A stretch of 64,000 bases of DNA from Isosphaeraceae bacterium (GTDB taxonomy: Bacteria > Planctomycetota > Planctomycetia > Isosphaerales > Isosphaeraceae), in assembly GCA_021324445.1 (NCBI GenBank), contig JAJPJC010000290.1:1-64000 (forward strand). Reading direction: 5' to 3'. The notes beneath the pieces were generated by a model. That model searched no databases and was not told where the DNA came from. It saw nothing but the letters and a program-made list of their open reading frames with translations. Shown one piece after another: positions 8,990 through 17,156 of the stretch. Position 1 is the first letter of the stretch. Each line of letters starts with the position of its first letter. A program made the position numbers and the translations under genes.

Positions 8990-9847
8990 CTAAGCCGGGA
9001 ACGTCTGCTCGCCGCCGTCGACGCGGATCACCTGGCCGCTGAGGAAACCAGCGGCGGGCGTGCAGAGGAAGCCCACGACGCTCGCCACTTCCTCCGGTCG
9101 GCCGTAACGGACCAGCGTGCCCCCGGGGACCATCCGCCGGGGGTCCAGGTCGGTGATCCGGGTGAACCGCTCCGTGACCGTACTCCCCGGCGCGACGCAG
9201 TTGACCGGGATGTTGTGCGGGCGGAGCTGCTCGGCCAGGCACCGGGTGTATTCGTGGACCGCGGCCTTGGCGACCGAGTAGGTCGACCCGATGCTCCGGC
9301 CCAGGCAGCCGCCGATGCTGCCGATGGTGATGATCCGGCCTTGCCCACGACCGATCATCTCGGGCGCGACTTCGCGGCAACAGAGGATCACGCTCATGAG
9401 GTTGCGATCCAGGACGCAACGCAGGTCGGCCAGGGAGATCTTCAGGCAATCATTGTTCTCCGGGCGGCCGGCGCGGCCGACGCCCGTCCCGCCCACCCCG
9501 ATGTCTCCGCCTGCGCAACAGACCAACAGGCTGATCGCCCCCCAGTGTCGCCGGATCTCCTCGGCGATGCGCCGGACCTCGCCCTCGGCGGTCACGTCGC
9601 CCCAGACCGCCAGGGTCTCGACGGCACAGTCGGCCGCGATCTCGTCGGCGACCTGCTGCATCGAGTCCCCCTCGCCGAAGGTCCGGGGACTGTCCGGGCG
9701 CGTCCCATGCACGGCGACCCGGGCGCCCAGCCGCGCCAGCTCACGGGCCACGGCGCGCCCCAGGCCGCGCGAGGAGCCGGTCACCCAGGCGGCCTGGCCC
9801 GTCAAGGGCCTGGCGTCGCCGGTCGAGCTTTCCGATGAGAGGATCAT
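8990..9847 (-). CDS. Short-chain dehydrogenase/reductase (SDR)
   Basis: 285 residues, a classical SDR. The NAD(P)-binding TGSSRGLG motif is near residue 24, the structural motif appears as CCAGG rather than NNAG, the active-site serine is in ITIGSIGG, and the catalytic pair is in STYSVAKAAV (YxxxK). The C-terminal GGEQTFPA is typical. It starts 41 bp after the aldehyde dehydrogenase stop, so it is the third gene of a leftward operon with an aldolase and an aldehyde dehydrogenase. A role in oxidising a sugar acid or deoxy-sugar intermediate is inferred from context. The stop codon is directly abutted by the IS end. Confidence 0.9.
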   Translation of the reverse strand: MILSSESSTGDARPLTGQAAWVTGSSRGLGRAVARELARLGARVAVHGTRPDSPRTFGEGDSMQQVADEIAADCAVETLAVWGDVTAEGEVRRIAEEIRRHWGAISLLVCCAGGDIGVGGTGVGRAGRPENNDCLKISLADLRCVLDRNLMSVILCCREVAPEMIGRGQGRIITIGSIGGCLGRSIGSTYSVAKAAVHEYTRCLAEQLRPHNIPVNCVAPGSTVTERFTRITDLDPRRMVPGGTLVRYGRPEEVASVVGFLCTPAAGFLSGQVIRVDGGEQTFPA

Positions 9848-9888
9848 GACTCCACGTGCCTCCCGGCCGGTTGGTCGATCGCCACGGC

Positions 9889-11307
9889 CTAGGTCCCCGA
9901 GTGGAACACGACCGTCTTCCCTTCCGTCATCTCGGCGACCGCGTATCGCGGCCCCTCCTTGCCGATGCCGCTCTGCTTCAGGCCGCCGTAGGGCATCAGG
10001 TCGGCCCGCCAGAGCGGAGTCCAGTTGATCATCACGTTGCCCGACTCCACCTCCTGGGCGAACCGCAGGGCGTTGTCGATGTTCCTCGTGAAGATGCCGG
10101 CGCCCAGCCCGTAGCTCGACGCGTTGGCCAGGGCGATCGCCTCATCGATCCCGGAGACCGGGGTCACAGCGACGGCCGGCCCGAACAGCTCCTCGCGGGA
10201 CAGCCGCATGGTCGGTGCCACGTCGGCCACCACGGTGGGCGCGAAGAGGGCATGGTCGCGCGTCCCCCCCGTCACGACCCGGGCCCCGCCCGCCACGGCC
10301 TCGTCGATCCACTCGCCGACCCGGGAGGCATCGCGCTCCGAGATCATGGCGCTGAGCTTCGTCCCCTCGGCGAACGGATCGCCTGTCGCGATCCGCGCCA
10401 CCTCGGGCGCCAGCGCGTCGAGGAAGTCCCCGTAGACCGCGCGATCGACCAGGATGCGCTGGGCCGAGATGCAGACCTGGCCCGCGTTCACGTAGCCGGC
10501 GACCGCCGTGGCCTGGCTCGCCTGGTGCAGGTCGGCGTCGGGCAGGATGACCAGGGGGCTGTTCGAGCCCAGCTCGAGCGAGAGCCGCTTGACGCCGGCG
10601 ACGCGGGTGATGGCCTCGCCCACCACCGTGCTCCCCGTGAAGCTGATCTTGCGGACCCGACGGTCCGCGCACAGGGCCGCGCCGATCGCGGCGCCCGGGC
10701 CGGTCAAACATTGGATCCCGTCTTCCGGCAGGCCCGCCTCCAGGATCAACCGCGTGAGCTTCAGCGCCGTCAGGGGGGTCTGGTTGGCCGGCTTGAGGAT
10801 CACCGCATTGCCGGCGGCGAGGGCCGGGGCCACCTTGTGCACCACCAGGAGCAGGGGGTAATTGAACGGCGTGATCGCCAGCACGACGCCGCAGGGCACG
10901 CGCAGCGTCAGGCCCAGCTTGCCTTTGGCCCCGGCCTGGGCATCCAGCGGCAGCGTCTCGCCGCGCTGTTGCGTGCCCTCGAAGCCGCAGAGCCGGATCA
11001 GGTCGGGCATCCGGCCCACCTCGCCCCGCGACTCCGACAGCGGCTTGCCTTCCTCCAGGCTGATCGTCCGCGCCAGGTCCTCCTGGTGCTCCGCGACCAG
11101 GTTCGCCAGCCGCCCCAGGATCGCGCCCCGCTCGTGCGCGGGCAACTGCCGCATGGTCGTCGCCCCGCGCTCGGCCGCGGCCAGGGCCGCCTCGATCTGC
11201 TCGGGCGACGCCTGGGGGACCGTGTCGACCACCTCCCGCGAATACGGGGAGATCACCGGAGTCGTCGCGGGAGAATCCACCCATTTACGATCAATATACA
11301 TTTTCAT
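9889..11307 (-). CDS. NAD(P)-dependent aldehyde dehydrogenase
   Basis: 472 residues, a full-length ALDH-superfamily enzyme. Visible landmarks are TPFNYPLLL and KPANQTPL (cofactor site), FTGSTVVGEAI, the catalytic-glutamate region LELGSNSP, the catalytic-cysteine loop NAGQVCIS, and the C-terminal YGGLKQSGIGKEG. The closest subfamilies by motif are lactaldehyde, glyceraldehyde-3-phosphate and sulfolactaldehyde dehydrogenases; the substrate cannot be read from sequence alone. With an HpcH-type aldolase upstream, which would release a small aldehyde, oxidation of that aldehyde is a reasonable inference. It lies 62 bp downstream of the aldolase gene. Confidence 0.9.
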   Translation of the reverse strand: MKMYIDRKWVDSPATTPVISPYSREVVDTVPQASPEQIEAALAAAERGATTMRQLPAHERGAILGRLANLVAEHQEDLARTISLEEGKPLSESRGEVGRMPDLIRLCGFEGTQQRGETLPLDAQAGAKGKLGLTLRVPCGVVLAITPFNYPLLLVVHKVAPALAAGNAVILKPANQTPLTALKLTRLILEAGLPEDGIQCLTGPGAAIGAALCADRRVRKISFTGSTVVGEAITRVAGVKRLSLELGSNSPLVILPDADLHQASQATAVAGYVNAGQVCISAQRILVDRAVYGDFLDALAPEVARIATGDPFAEGTKLSAMISERDASRVGEWIDEAVAGGARVVTGGTRDHALFAPTVVADVAPTMRLSREELFGPAVAVTPVSGIDEAIALANASSYGLGAGIFTRNIDNALRFAQEVESGNVMINWTPLWRADLMPYGGLKQSGIGKEGPRYAVAEMTEGKTVVFHSGT

Positions 11308-11369
11308 AGCATCACTCTTAATGAATCAACCTGGTTCGAGGGATCGACGGTTGCCGGCGCGGCGCACTC

Positions 11370-12185
11370 TCAACGGGGGACCGGCGGCCGGGAACCGGCG
11401 CCTTCCCGGGTCGGCCCGCGATGCTCGCGGAGCGATCGCGACAGGCCGCCGGCCGCCTGGAGGAGCAGGAGGAAATCCGCGCCGACCGCGAGCCAGCCCA
11501 CCCCGCGGTCGACCCATCCGGTCAGGATCGGGAGATCGCCTCCCACCGCGATCCCGACCGGGACCGAAGCCCGCCGCCCCGCGTCCAGGACGGTCGCGAT
11601 GGCCTCCAGGACCTCGGGATGGCGCGACTCGCCCGGGTGCCCCAGCGATCCGGCCAGGTCGTTGGGGCCGATGACGACCGAGGTCAGGCCCGGCACCGCG
11701 AGGATCTCGTCGATGTTGGCCACGGCCTCGCCGTGCTCGATCTGGACGATGACCACGATCGCCTCGTTGGCCGCGCGACAGTAGGCCGGCCCACCGTCCC
11801 GGCCGTAGTTCGACGGCCGCCGCGGCCCATAGCCGCGAATCCCCTCGGGCGGGTACCGGCACGCGGCCACCGCCCGGCGCGCGTCGTCGGCCGTCCGGAT
11901 CAAGGGCACGATCACCCCGGCGGCGCCGATATCGAGCACCGGCTTGATCAGGACCGGGTCGTTCCAGGGGACGCGGACCAGAGGCGTCGTGTCGCTCCCC
12001 TTGGTCGCCATGATATGCGCCTGGACGGCCTCCAGAGACTGGGGATTGTGCTCCGTGTCGATCCAGACGAAGTCGAACACGTTGGTCAGGGCCTCGGTGA
12101 CCGTGGGGTCGGTGAAGGTGACGCAGGTCCCGAGGCAGAGCTGACCGGCCCGCAGTTTCTCGCGAAAGACTCCCGTGTGCATCAT
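11370..12185 (-). CDS. HpcH/HpaI-family aldolase
   Basis: 271 residues from the ATG at 12185; a longer frame from a TTG at 12344 adds an Arg/Pro-rich stretch that does not match the family. It is a class II pyruvate-type aldolase of the HpcH/HpaI family (2-keto-3-deoxy acid aldolases). The landmarks FVWIDTEHNPQS, a metal-binding segment near IVQIEHGEAV, and VVIGPNDLAGSLG are all present. The expected reaction is retro-aldol cleavage of a 2-keto-3-deoxy acid to pyruvate and a small aldehyde, which the next gene could oxidise. It is the first enzyme gene after the GntR regulator, with a 180-bp gap. Confidence 0.9.
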   Translation of the reverse strand: MMHTGVFREKLRAGQLCLGTCVTFTDPTVTEALTNVFDFVWIDTEHNPQSLEAVQAHIMATKGSDTTPLVRVPWNDPVLIKPVLDIGAAGVIVPLIRTADDARRAVAACRYPPEGIRGYGPRRPSNYGRDGGPAYCRAANEAIVVIVQIEHGEAVANIDEILAVPGLTSVVIGPNDLAGSLGHPGESRHPEVLEAIATVLDAGRRASVPVGIAVGGDLPILTGWVDRGVGWLAVGADFLLLLQAAGGLSRSLREHRGPTREGAGSRPPVPR

Positions 12186-12365
12186 GGGTGGGCTTGTCCT
12201 GACGGCTCGGCGCGGCCGGGAGGGCAGACCTCGGCGAGGTCCGCCGGCCGGCGCGCGGGTGGGATAATCATAACTCAGTCCCAAACTCACTTCTCGGCGA
12301 ACTCCGCGGTATTGGGTTCGGGTCCGCGGCGGATTCAGCACCAATCCGGCAATCTGTGGCCCCGC

Positions 12366-13076
12366 TCAACCGCAGCTCGGATCGTCCTCCGTGCGGGAAC
12401 TTGCCGAAGTCTGCTCCAGGAGATGCTCGAGGACCGCTTGGTGCGTCGTCTCGAGTTGCAGCTCGAGCTTTTGCAAGGATCGCTTCCCATCGCGTGCCCT
12501 GAGCAGATTCAAGAACTCTTGATGCGCCTGGACCGTGTGTTGCGCGAATTCGATGTCGTCCCGATCCATCTCGTACAAGAAGAGCCGGATCTGCGATTTG
12601 AGGGATAGCCAACTATTGAGCAATCGCTTGTGTTTCGCCGCCCGGACCAACAGCTCGTGGAATACCAGATCCAGCTCGCTCGCCTCGCCCGGCTTCTTCG
12701 CCCTGCCAGTTTGCTCGATGTTCTGCTGCATCTCCTCGAAATCGTGCTCCGTCGCGTTGCGGGTCGCCAGTTCCACCGCCAGCTTCTCCAGGGCCAGCCG
12801 CAGGGTGCTGATCTCATCCACGTCGGCCCGGGAGAGTTCCGTCACGGACACGCCTCGGTCATCGCGGTGGACCAACCCTTCCTGCACCAGGGCCGCCAAC
12901 GCTTCCCGGACCGGCGCGCGGCTGACGCCGAACTTCGTCGCGATCTTCGCCTCGGGAATCCGCTGGCCCGGTCGGAGCGTCCTGACCAGGATGGCATCCC
13001 GGAGCAACTCGGTTACGCTCTCCGTCAGCGTTTGCTTCGTCACCGGCTGTAATTCCACGGCATCCAAGGATCGCAT
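12366..13076 (-). CDS. GntR-family regulator, FadR/FCD type
   Basis: 236 residues. The N-terminal winged helix (about 15-80) contains LRDAILVRTLRPGQRI and VSRAPVREALAALVQEGL, the classic GntR signature. The C-terminal all-helical FCD domain has the metal- or ligand-binding pattern, with FHELLVRAA and a late HQEFLNLLRARD. It is read in the same direction as the aldolase, aldehyde dehydrogenase and SDR genes, which it probably controls in response to a sugar-acid-like effector. The region before its start holds the palindrome CGGTCGACCG, a possible operator. Confidence 0.92.
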   Translation of the reverse strand: MRSLDAVELQPVTKQTLTESVTELLRDAILVRTLRPGQRIPEAKIATKFGVSRAPVREALAALVQEGLVHRDDRGVSVTELSRADVDEISTLRLALEKLAVELATRNATEHDFEEMQQNIEQTGRAKKPGEASELDLVFHELLVRAAKHKRLLNSWLSLKSQIRLFLYEMDRDDIEFAQHTVQAHQEFLNLLRARDGKRSLQKLELQLETTHQAVLEHLLEQTSASSRTEDDPSCG

Positions 13077-13104
13077 GCTCTCCTTTCCTCCACGGCGACA
13101 GCAC

Positions 13105-13120
13105 GGTCGACGGTCGACCG
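13105..13120. promoter_or_regulatory. Candidate operator palindrome before the GntR gene
   Basis: CGGTCGACCG at 13111-13120 is a perfect 10-bp palindrome that partly repeats the preceding GGTCGA. It lies about 35 bp before the GntR start in a 341-bp spacer (13077-13417) that separates it from the divergent FkbM gene. GntR/FCD proteins often bind short palindromes near their own gene. This is the only candidate I see here and it could be chance in GC-rich DNA. The rest of the spacer holds no gene. Confidence 0.3.
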
Positions 13121-13417
13121 TAGACTTTTACGATAGTTCTCGGTCAATGGGTTGTCAATGTGATCGAACGCTTTCCGGGTCGCAACCCGACCCGGGACCG
13201 TTGCGCCGATTCTCACGGCGGCACTTCGGGATTGAGGCGGCTCAACCGGTGCTGGACCAGAGCCAGCTCGACACGCCCGAGCTGTACGCCGAGACGTCCC
13301 GGGTGGCGGCTCGCCAGATCCTGAACCAGACCGGCTGATCGGATAGACTGGAACCCGGCTGACCTCGATCCCGATTCCCGGGTCTTCCCGCGCGGCTGAC
13401 ACGAAAGGAGCAACCGC

Positions 13418-14389
13418 ATGTCCCTGCGCCGACTGCTGGTTCTGGCCCTGACGCCCCTGCTCCTGCTCGTCGTTGGTCTGACCGCGTACTTCGCCTTGAC
13501 CTGGCCGTACTCCCCGACTCTGGCCGACCGCGGCTCCAGGCGGTTCGCCCCGCCGCCTCCCCGCCCGAGCCTGGTCCCGCCTTATGACGGCAAGGAGCCC
13601 TTCGAGCTCAAGATCCCGGGAATGACCGGGCTCCAGCTCTACCTCGACCCGAAAGACCAGGTCATCACCCCGACGATTCTGGTACTCGGGTGCTGGGAGA
13701 AGACCGAGACGGAATGGTTCCTCCGGACCGTCCAGCCCGGCGACACGGTCGTCGACGCCGGGGCCCACGTGGGGTACTACACCGTCATCGGGTCCCGACT
13801 GGTCGGGGATACGGGGAAGGTGTATGCCTTCGAGCCGGAGCCCGCGAACTTCGCGATGCTCCAGAAGAATGTCCGCCTCAACGGGCTCACCAACGTGGTG
13901 CTGGAGCCCAAGGCCCTGTCCAACCGCAAGGGGATCCTGAAACTGTTCATCGCCGACCAGAACCGGGGCGACCACCGGATCTACCAGCCGCAGGGTGAGG
14001 CCCGCCCGTCGGTGGACGTCGAGGCGGTCCGGCTGGACGACTACTTCAAGGACCAGAAGCGGAGGATCGATGTCGTCAAAATGGACACCCAGGGGGCCGA
14101 GGGCCTGATCCTGGAAGGGATGACGGGGCTGCTGGCGGGCCAGACCGACGGCCCGACGATCTTCATGGAGTTCTGGCCGCAGGGACTCAAAGGGATGGGG
14201 ACCGATGCCGGCACCCTCCTGAAGACGCTCCAGTCCTACAAGTACACGTTCTATGACATCAATCCCAGGGACAGGACGGGGCTGCCGCGGGTCGAGCCGG
14301 CGGACTTGCTGGCCACGCACCCGGTCGAGGCCGGGTCCCAGACCGACCTGTTGATGCTCCGCGGGGGGCGCAAGCCGCCGAGAGAATAG
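13418..14389 (+). CDS. FkbM-family SAM-dependent methyltransferase with N-terminal membrane anchor
   Basis: 323 residues. An N-terminal hydrophobic segment (about 5-28) is an anchor or uncleaved signal, followed by a Pro-rich linker. SAM motif I is VVDAGAHVGYYT at 111-122, followed by VYAFEPEP (motif II). The FkbM C-terminal signature is DVVKMDTQGAEGLILEGM, then a glutamate-rich IFMEFWPQG. AAAGGAG lies 9 nt before the ATG, a clear ribosome site. Such enzymes O-methylate sugars or polyketide-like acceptors. A membrane-tethered form next to cell-envelope genes suggests an exopolysaccharide or glycan substrate, which is inference. Confidence 0.92.
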   Translation: MSLRRLLVLALTPLLLLVVGLTAYFALTWPYSPTLADRGSRRFAPPPPRPSLVPPYDGKEPFELKIPGMTGLQLYLDPKDQVITPTILVLGCWEKTETEWFLRTVQPGDTVVDAGAHVGYYTVIGSRLVGDTGKVYAFEPEPANFAMLQKNVRLNGLTNVVLEPKALSNRKGILKLFIADQNRGDHRIYQPQGEARPSVDVEAVRLDDYFKDQKRRIDVVKMDTQGAEGLILEGMTGLLAGQTDGPTIFMEFWPQGLKGMGTDAGTLLKTLQSYKYTFYDINPRDRTGLPRVEPADLLATHPVEAGSQTDLLMLRGGRKPPRE

Positions 14390-14442
14390 GAGCATCGGGA
14401 CCGAATGACGAACCGATGCCCGAAGGACGGATGAGGGGAGCC

Positions 14443-14466
14443 GAGGCCGGGTCCGTTTCCGGCCTC
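14443..14466. terminator. Hairpin between convergent genes
   Basis: GAGGCCGG at 14443-14450 pairs perfectly with CCGGCCTC at 14459-14466 around an 8-nt loop. It sits between the end of the rightward FkbM gene and the stop of the leftward BatD-like gene, where a bidirectional terminator is expected. There is no strong U-tract on either strand, so the termination role is uncertain. Confidence 0.4.
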
Positions 14467-15933
14467 TCACCGGGCCTCTGCGCCCGTTCCGCGGAGTTCC
14501 TCCCCGACGGACCCCCCGGCTGGGGAGTGCGGCCGTTCGCGGTCCAGCCCGCGCCGCCGCGAGATCGGGACTCGCCCGAGGGCCGTGAACAGCCCGCGCG
14601 CGTCCTCGAGCAGCCCGTCGGGGTCGTCCCCGGACGGCGCGGGCGCCGCCCGATAGAGCGTCCAGTCGCAGCGGGCGGCCAGCCGAGCCGCGCGCGCGGC
14701 GAGCTCGTCGCAGCCCGTACAACCCACCACACCCTGATACGCCTCATCGGGGGTCAGGGCACCGGGCGGACGGCCCACGCCCAGCTCCAGGTAGCGGACC
14801 AGTTGCTCGCCGGTCCGGCGCGCCGCGTCGCTCGAAGCCGTGCCGGACGCCGCGTCGCGGCCTCGACCCGTTCCCACGCCGGCGGCTTCCAGGCCGCGGG
14901 CCACGCGCGCGGCATACTGCCTGGCCGCGGTCGGTCCGACGCGGCGGCCGCGCCGCCGACGCCGGACCCAGACCAGTCCCAGCGCGGCACCCAGCAGCAG
15001 GGCCGCCGAGCCGCCCCAGGCGATCCACGCCCGCCCACGCGATCGGCCATCGGACTCGACCGACTCGCCCAGATCCACTGTCGATGGGTCGAAGGGCGCG
15101 ACCGCGACGACGCGGAGCGGGACGCCCGCGGTGACGTGCGTGACATAGCGGGACGATTCCGGGTCCAGGGCCGCGATCGCCACCGGTGGCAACACCACCG
15201 GACCCGGACGTGTCGGCCGGAGCCGGTAGACAAAGGTCCGCGACGGCGGCTCTTGGGTCAACTCGTCCGGCCGAGGCGCGATCTGCAAGCCGATGGGCAA
15301 GCGGTCAAAGCGCTTCAGCTCGGGGCGTTCGACCATGCCCCAGGCGGCCGGCCCATTCACCGTGATGCGGAAGTCCAGCTCCTGACCGACCCGCACGACC
15401 GGCGGCGCAGCCTCGGCCCGGAGCGTGAATCGTCCCACGCCCCCGAGGAACTCGGCCGGCCTCCCCTCCGGCGGCACCCGCCGGATCGTCACCCGCAATG
15501 GGCGGCTCCGCCCCGAACGGTCCCCAAGCCGGGCCCGGATCGGCGGGATCTCCAGCGTCCCCGCGCGCCGAGCCACCACGCGAAACCGGCTGATGAACCG
15601 GTTCGCCTGGGCCCTCACCCCACCGATCCCGCTGACGCTGACCGGCTGCAACTCGGTGCCAATCATCCAGACCTCGGCACCGGCAACCCGGGGCAACTCC
15701 ACCTCCGGACGCCGACCGGCCGCCACCACGCCGACTCGCAGCTCGAAGCCCTCCCCGACCCACCGCGGCCCCGACGCGATCTCGGCGCGCACGCGCAGCC
15801 CCTCGGAATCGTCTCCGGCCGCCACTCCCGTCCAGACCAACCCCAGCAGCCCAGCGCGACACGCACACCCCCAACCCTGGGGCCGGAACGGGCCTCTCCT
15901 CAGACTCGGCCCTGACCGTTCACGTCCACCCAC
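14467..15933 (-). CDS. BatD-like membrane protein
   Basis: 488 residues from a GTG at 15933, chosen because GGAAGGAG lies just upstream; a longer ATG frame (16125) adds 64 basic, non-family residues. After a weak N-terminal signal (LLGLVWTGVAAG) come two beta-rich repeats with WVGEGFELRVGV and VVRVGQELDFRITV, the pattern of BatD proteins, in which Ig-like domains face the periplasm. A single membrane helix (AWIAWGGSAALLLGAALG) is followed by a basic cytoplasmic tail. BatD proteins normally work with a MoxR ATPase and VWA proteins (BatA/B). None of these is next to it, so this copy is separated from its usual partners. Confidence 0.75.
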   Translation of the reverse strand: MGGRERSGPSLRRGPFRPQGWGCACRAGLLGLVWTGVAAGDDSEGLRVRAEIASGPRWVGEGFELRVGVVAAGRRPEVELPRVAGAEVWMIGTELQPVSVSGIGGVRAQANRFISRFRVVARRAGTLEIPPIRARLGDRSGRSRPLRVTIRRVPPEGRPAEFLGGVGRFTLRAEAAPPVVRVGQELDFRITVNGPAAWGMVERPELKRFDRLPIGLQIAPRPDELTQEPPSRTFVYRLRPTRPGPVVLPPVAIAALDPESSRYVTHVTAGVPLRVVAVAPFDPSTVDLGESVESDGRSRGRAWIAWGGSAALLLGAALGLVWVRRRRRGRRVGPTAARQYAARVARGLEAAGVGTGRGRDAASGTASSDAARRTGEQLVRYLELGVGRPPGALTPDEAYQGVVGCTGCDELAARAARLAARCDWTLYRAAPAPSGDDPDGLLEDARGLFTALGRVPISRRRGLDRERPHSPAGGSVGEELRGTGAEAR

Positions 15934-16139
15934 CCGACTCTCCTTCCTCTCCCTCACATCCGCTCGATCCCCCACGATCCTGACGACTGACCCCGGTTTT
16001 TCGGAATTCCCCTCTATTTTCGCTAGATGCCCTATCTTATGCTGAAGGCGGATCGCCGGCAGAACCCGCTGAGCGCGGTGATCGATCCGAATTGCACTGT
16101 CCGGCACGACCCATCTCACCCTCACGATGACCCAGCACC

Positions 16140-16775
16140 ATGAAATGCTTCCGACCCGCGTGCGAACCGTTGGAGACCCGGATGCTTCCGACCCTGGTCT
16201 TCGTCTTCAATGGTAACGCCTTTGCTGAGGCCAAGCCCGCCGCCTGGACCACGGGGCTTGCAGCGGAACAGCTGGATCGACACGGTGATCGGGCGATCCA
16301 GCTCACGACGCCGGCCATGGACAGCCCCGCCGCGTTCTACCAGCTTGCCGGCGAGGTCCGCAGGCTGAGCCGGGGAGAACCCATTGGCCTGATGGGTTTC
16401 AGCGCCGGCGGTGCTCTGGCGATGCGGTTGGCGGGGCTACCCGGCCTGAATGTGAAGGCCGTCATGAATTACTACGGACCACCCGACTTTCGGGATTGGC
16501 TAGCCTATCACCGGGGCGATCGCTTCTTCCAACACGTCCTAACCCACGTCCAGGTCACTCCGGGGTTCGTGCGGCTGATGAGCGGACCGAGTGCGACCCA
16601 GGCTTACATCGTGAGCGCGTTCGGTCTGCGGGACCAGACCGTTGTCAGCTCGGTGAGCACGGCGAGCTTCGATCGCGATTTCCAGCACGGGCAGGTTTAC
16701 GACTACCCGGGCCCCCACGGGGTCACCTTGTACGCGTGCTACCCGGCCTTTCAGGATTTCCTGGCTCACCTGTGA
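16140..16775 (+). CDS. Small alpha/beta hydrolase-like protein with LEPR-like N-terminus
   Basis: 211 residues. A nucleophile elbow GFSAGG lies near residue 83, followed by a strand and helix (VKAVMNYYGPPDF) in the pattern of alpha/beta hydrolases. A C-terminal HGVTLY could hold the catalytic histidine. The N-terminus FRPACEPLETRMLPT resembles the LEPR-XLL motif found at the start of many planctomycete proteins. No lipase or esterase subfamily is recognised, and the acid residue of the triad is not identifiable. The IS630 remnant starts at the base after its stop codon, so the natural 3' end may have been altered by that insertion. Confidence 0.65.
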   Translation: MKCFRPACEPLETRMLPTLVFVFNGNAFAEAKPAAWTTGLAAEQLDRHGDRAIQLTTPAMDSPAAFYQLAGEVRRLSRGEPIGLMGFSAGGALAMRLAGLPGLNVKAVMNYYGPPDFRDWLAYHRGDRFFQHVLTHVQVTPGFVRLMSGPSATQAYIVSAFGLRDQTVVSSVSTASFDRDFQHGQVYDYPGPHGVTLYACYPAFQDFLAHL

Positions 16776-16925
16776 GGGGACCTGCACTGGACGCCGCAAC
16801 AACCGATCCAGCGGGACGACGAGGCGATCCAACGCGGACGCGACGAGACCTGGCCGGACCTGCTCCGGCACGCCCGCCGCGAGCGCTGGACCCTCGTTTT
16901 CGAGGACGAATCGGGCTTCGACAAA
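16776..16925 (+). pseudogene. IS630-family transposase remnant
   Basis: The frame starting directly after the hydrolase stop translates to DLHWTPQQP, then a helical stretch with DETWPDLLRHARRERW, then TLVFEDESGF. This is the internal segment of IS630/Tc1-type transposases, in which the aspartate of the DESGF box is part of the DDE site. The preceding domain, the start codon and everything after DESGF are missing. About 50 codons remain, so it is a dead fragment. Confidence 0.7.
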
Positions 16926-16966
16926 GAGGTGGAGCAGCGGTGTCTTCATCTAACTTTGCTAGCCAG

Positions 16967-16996
16967 AAAAAAAGAGCGCCCGGAGAGGCCGAGCGC
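16967..16996 (-). terminator. Intrinsic terminator of the sugar ABC operon
   Basis: On the minus strand GCGCTCGG pairs with CCGGGCGC (one G-U) around CCTCT and is followed by TC and seven T residues. It lies about 160 nt downstream of the permease stop at 17157, the last gene of the leftward ABC operon. This is the only hairpin with a proper U-tract that I noticed in the window. Confidence 0.7.
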
Positions 16997-17156
16997 CTTA
17001 AGCGAGGTTCTACTCAGGACTTGCGATGCCGTCAAGGTGCGGCGAATTCCCCATTTCTCAAATCGCGATGGGCCTGCGGGGCAGTCGCCCTCGGCTGCCG
17101 GCGCCAGGCGGGGGGCGGCTGTCCGAAACGCGGGTGGTCCTCAAGATCACTTCGTG

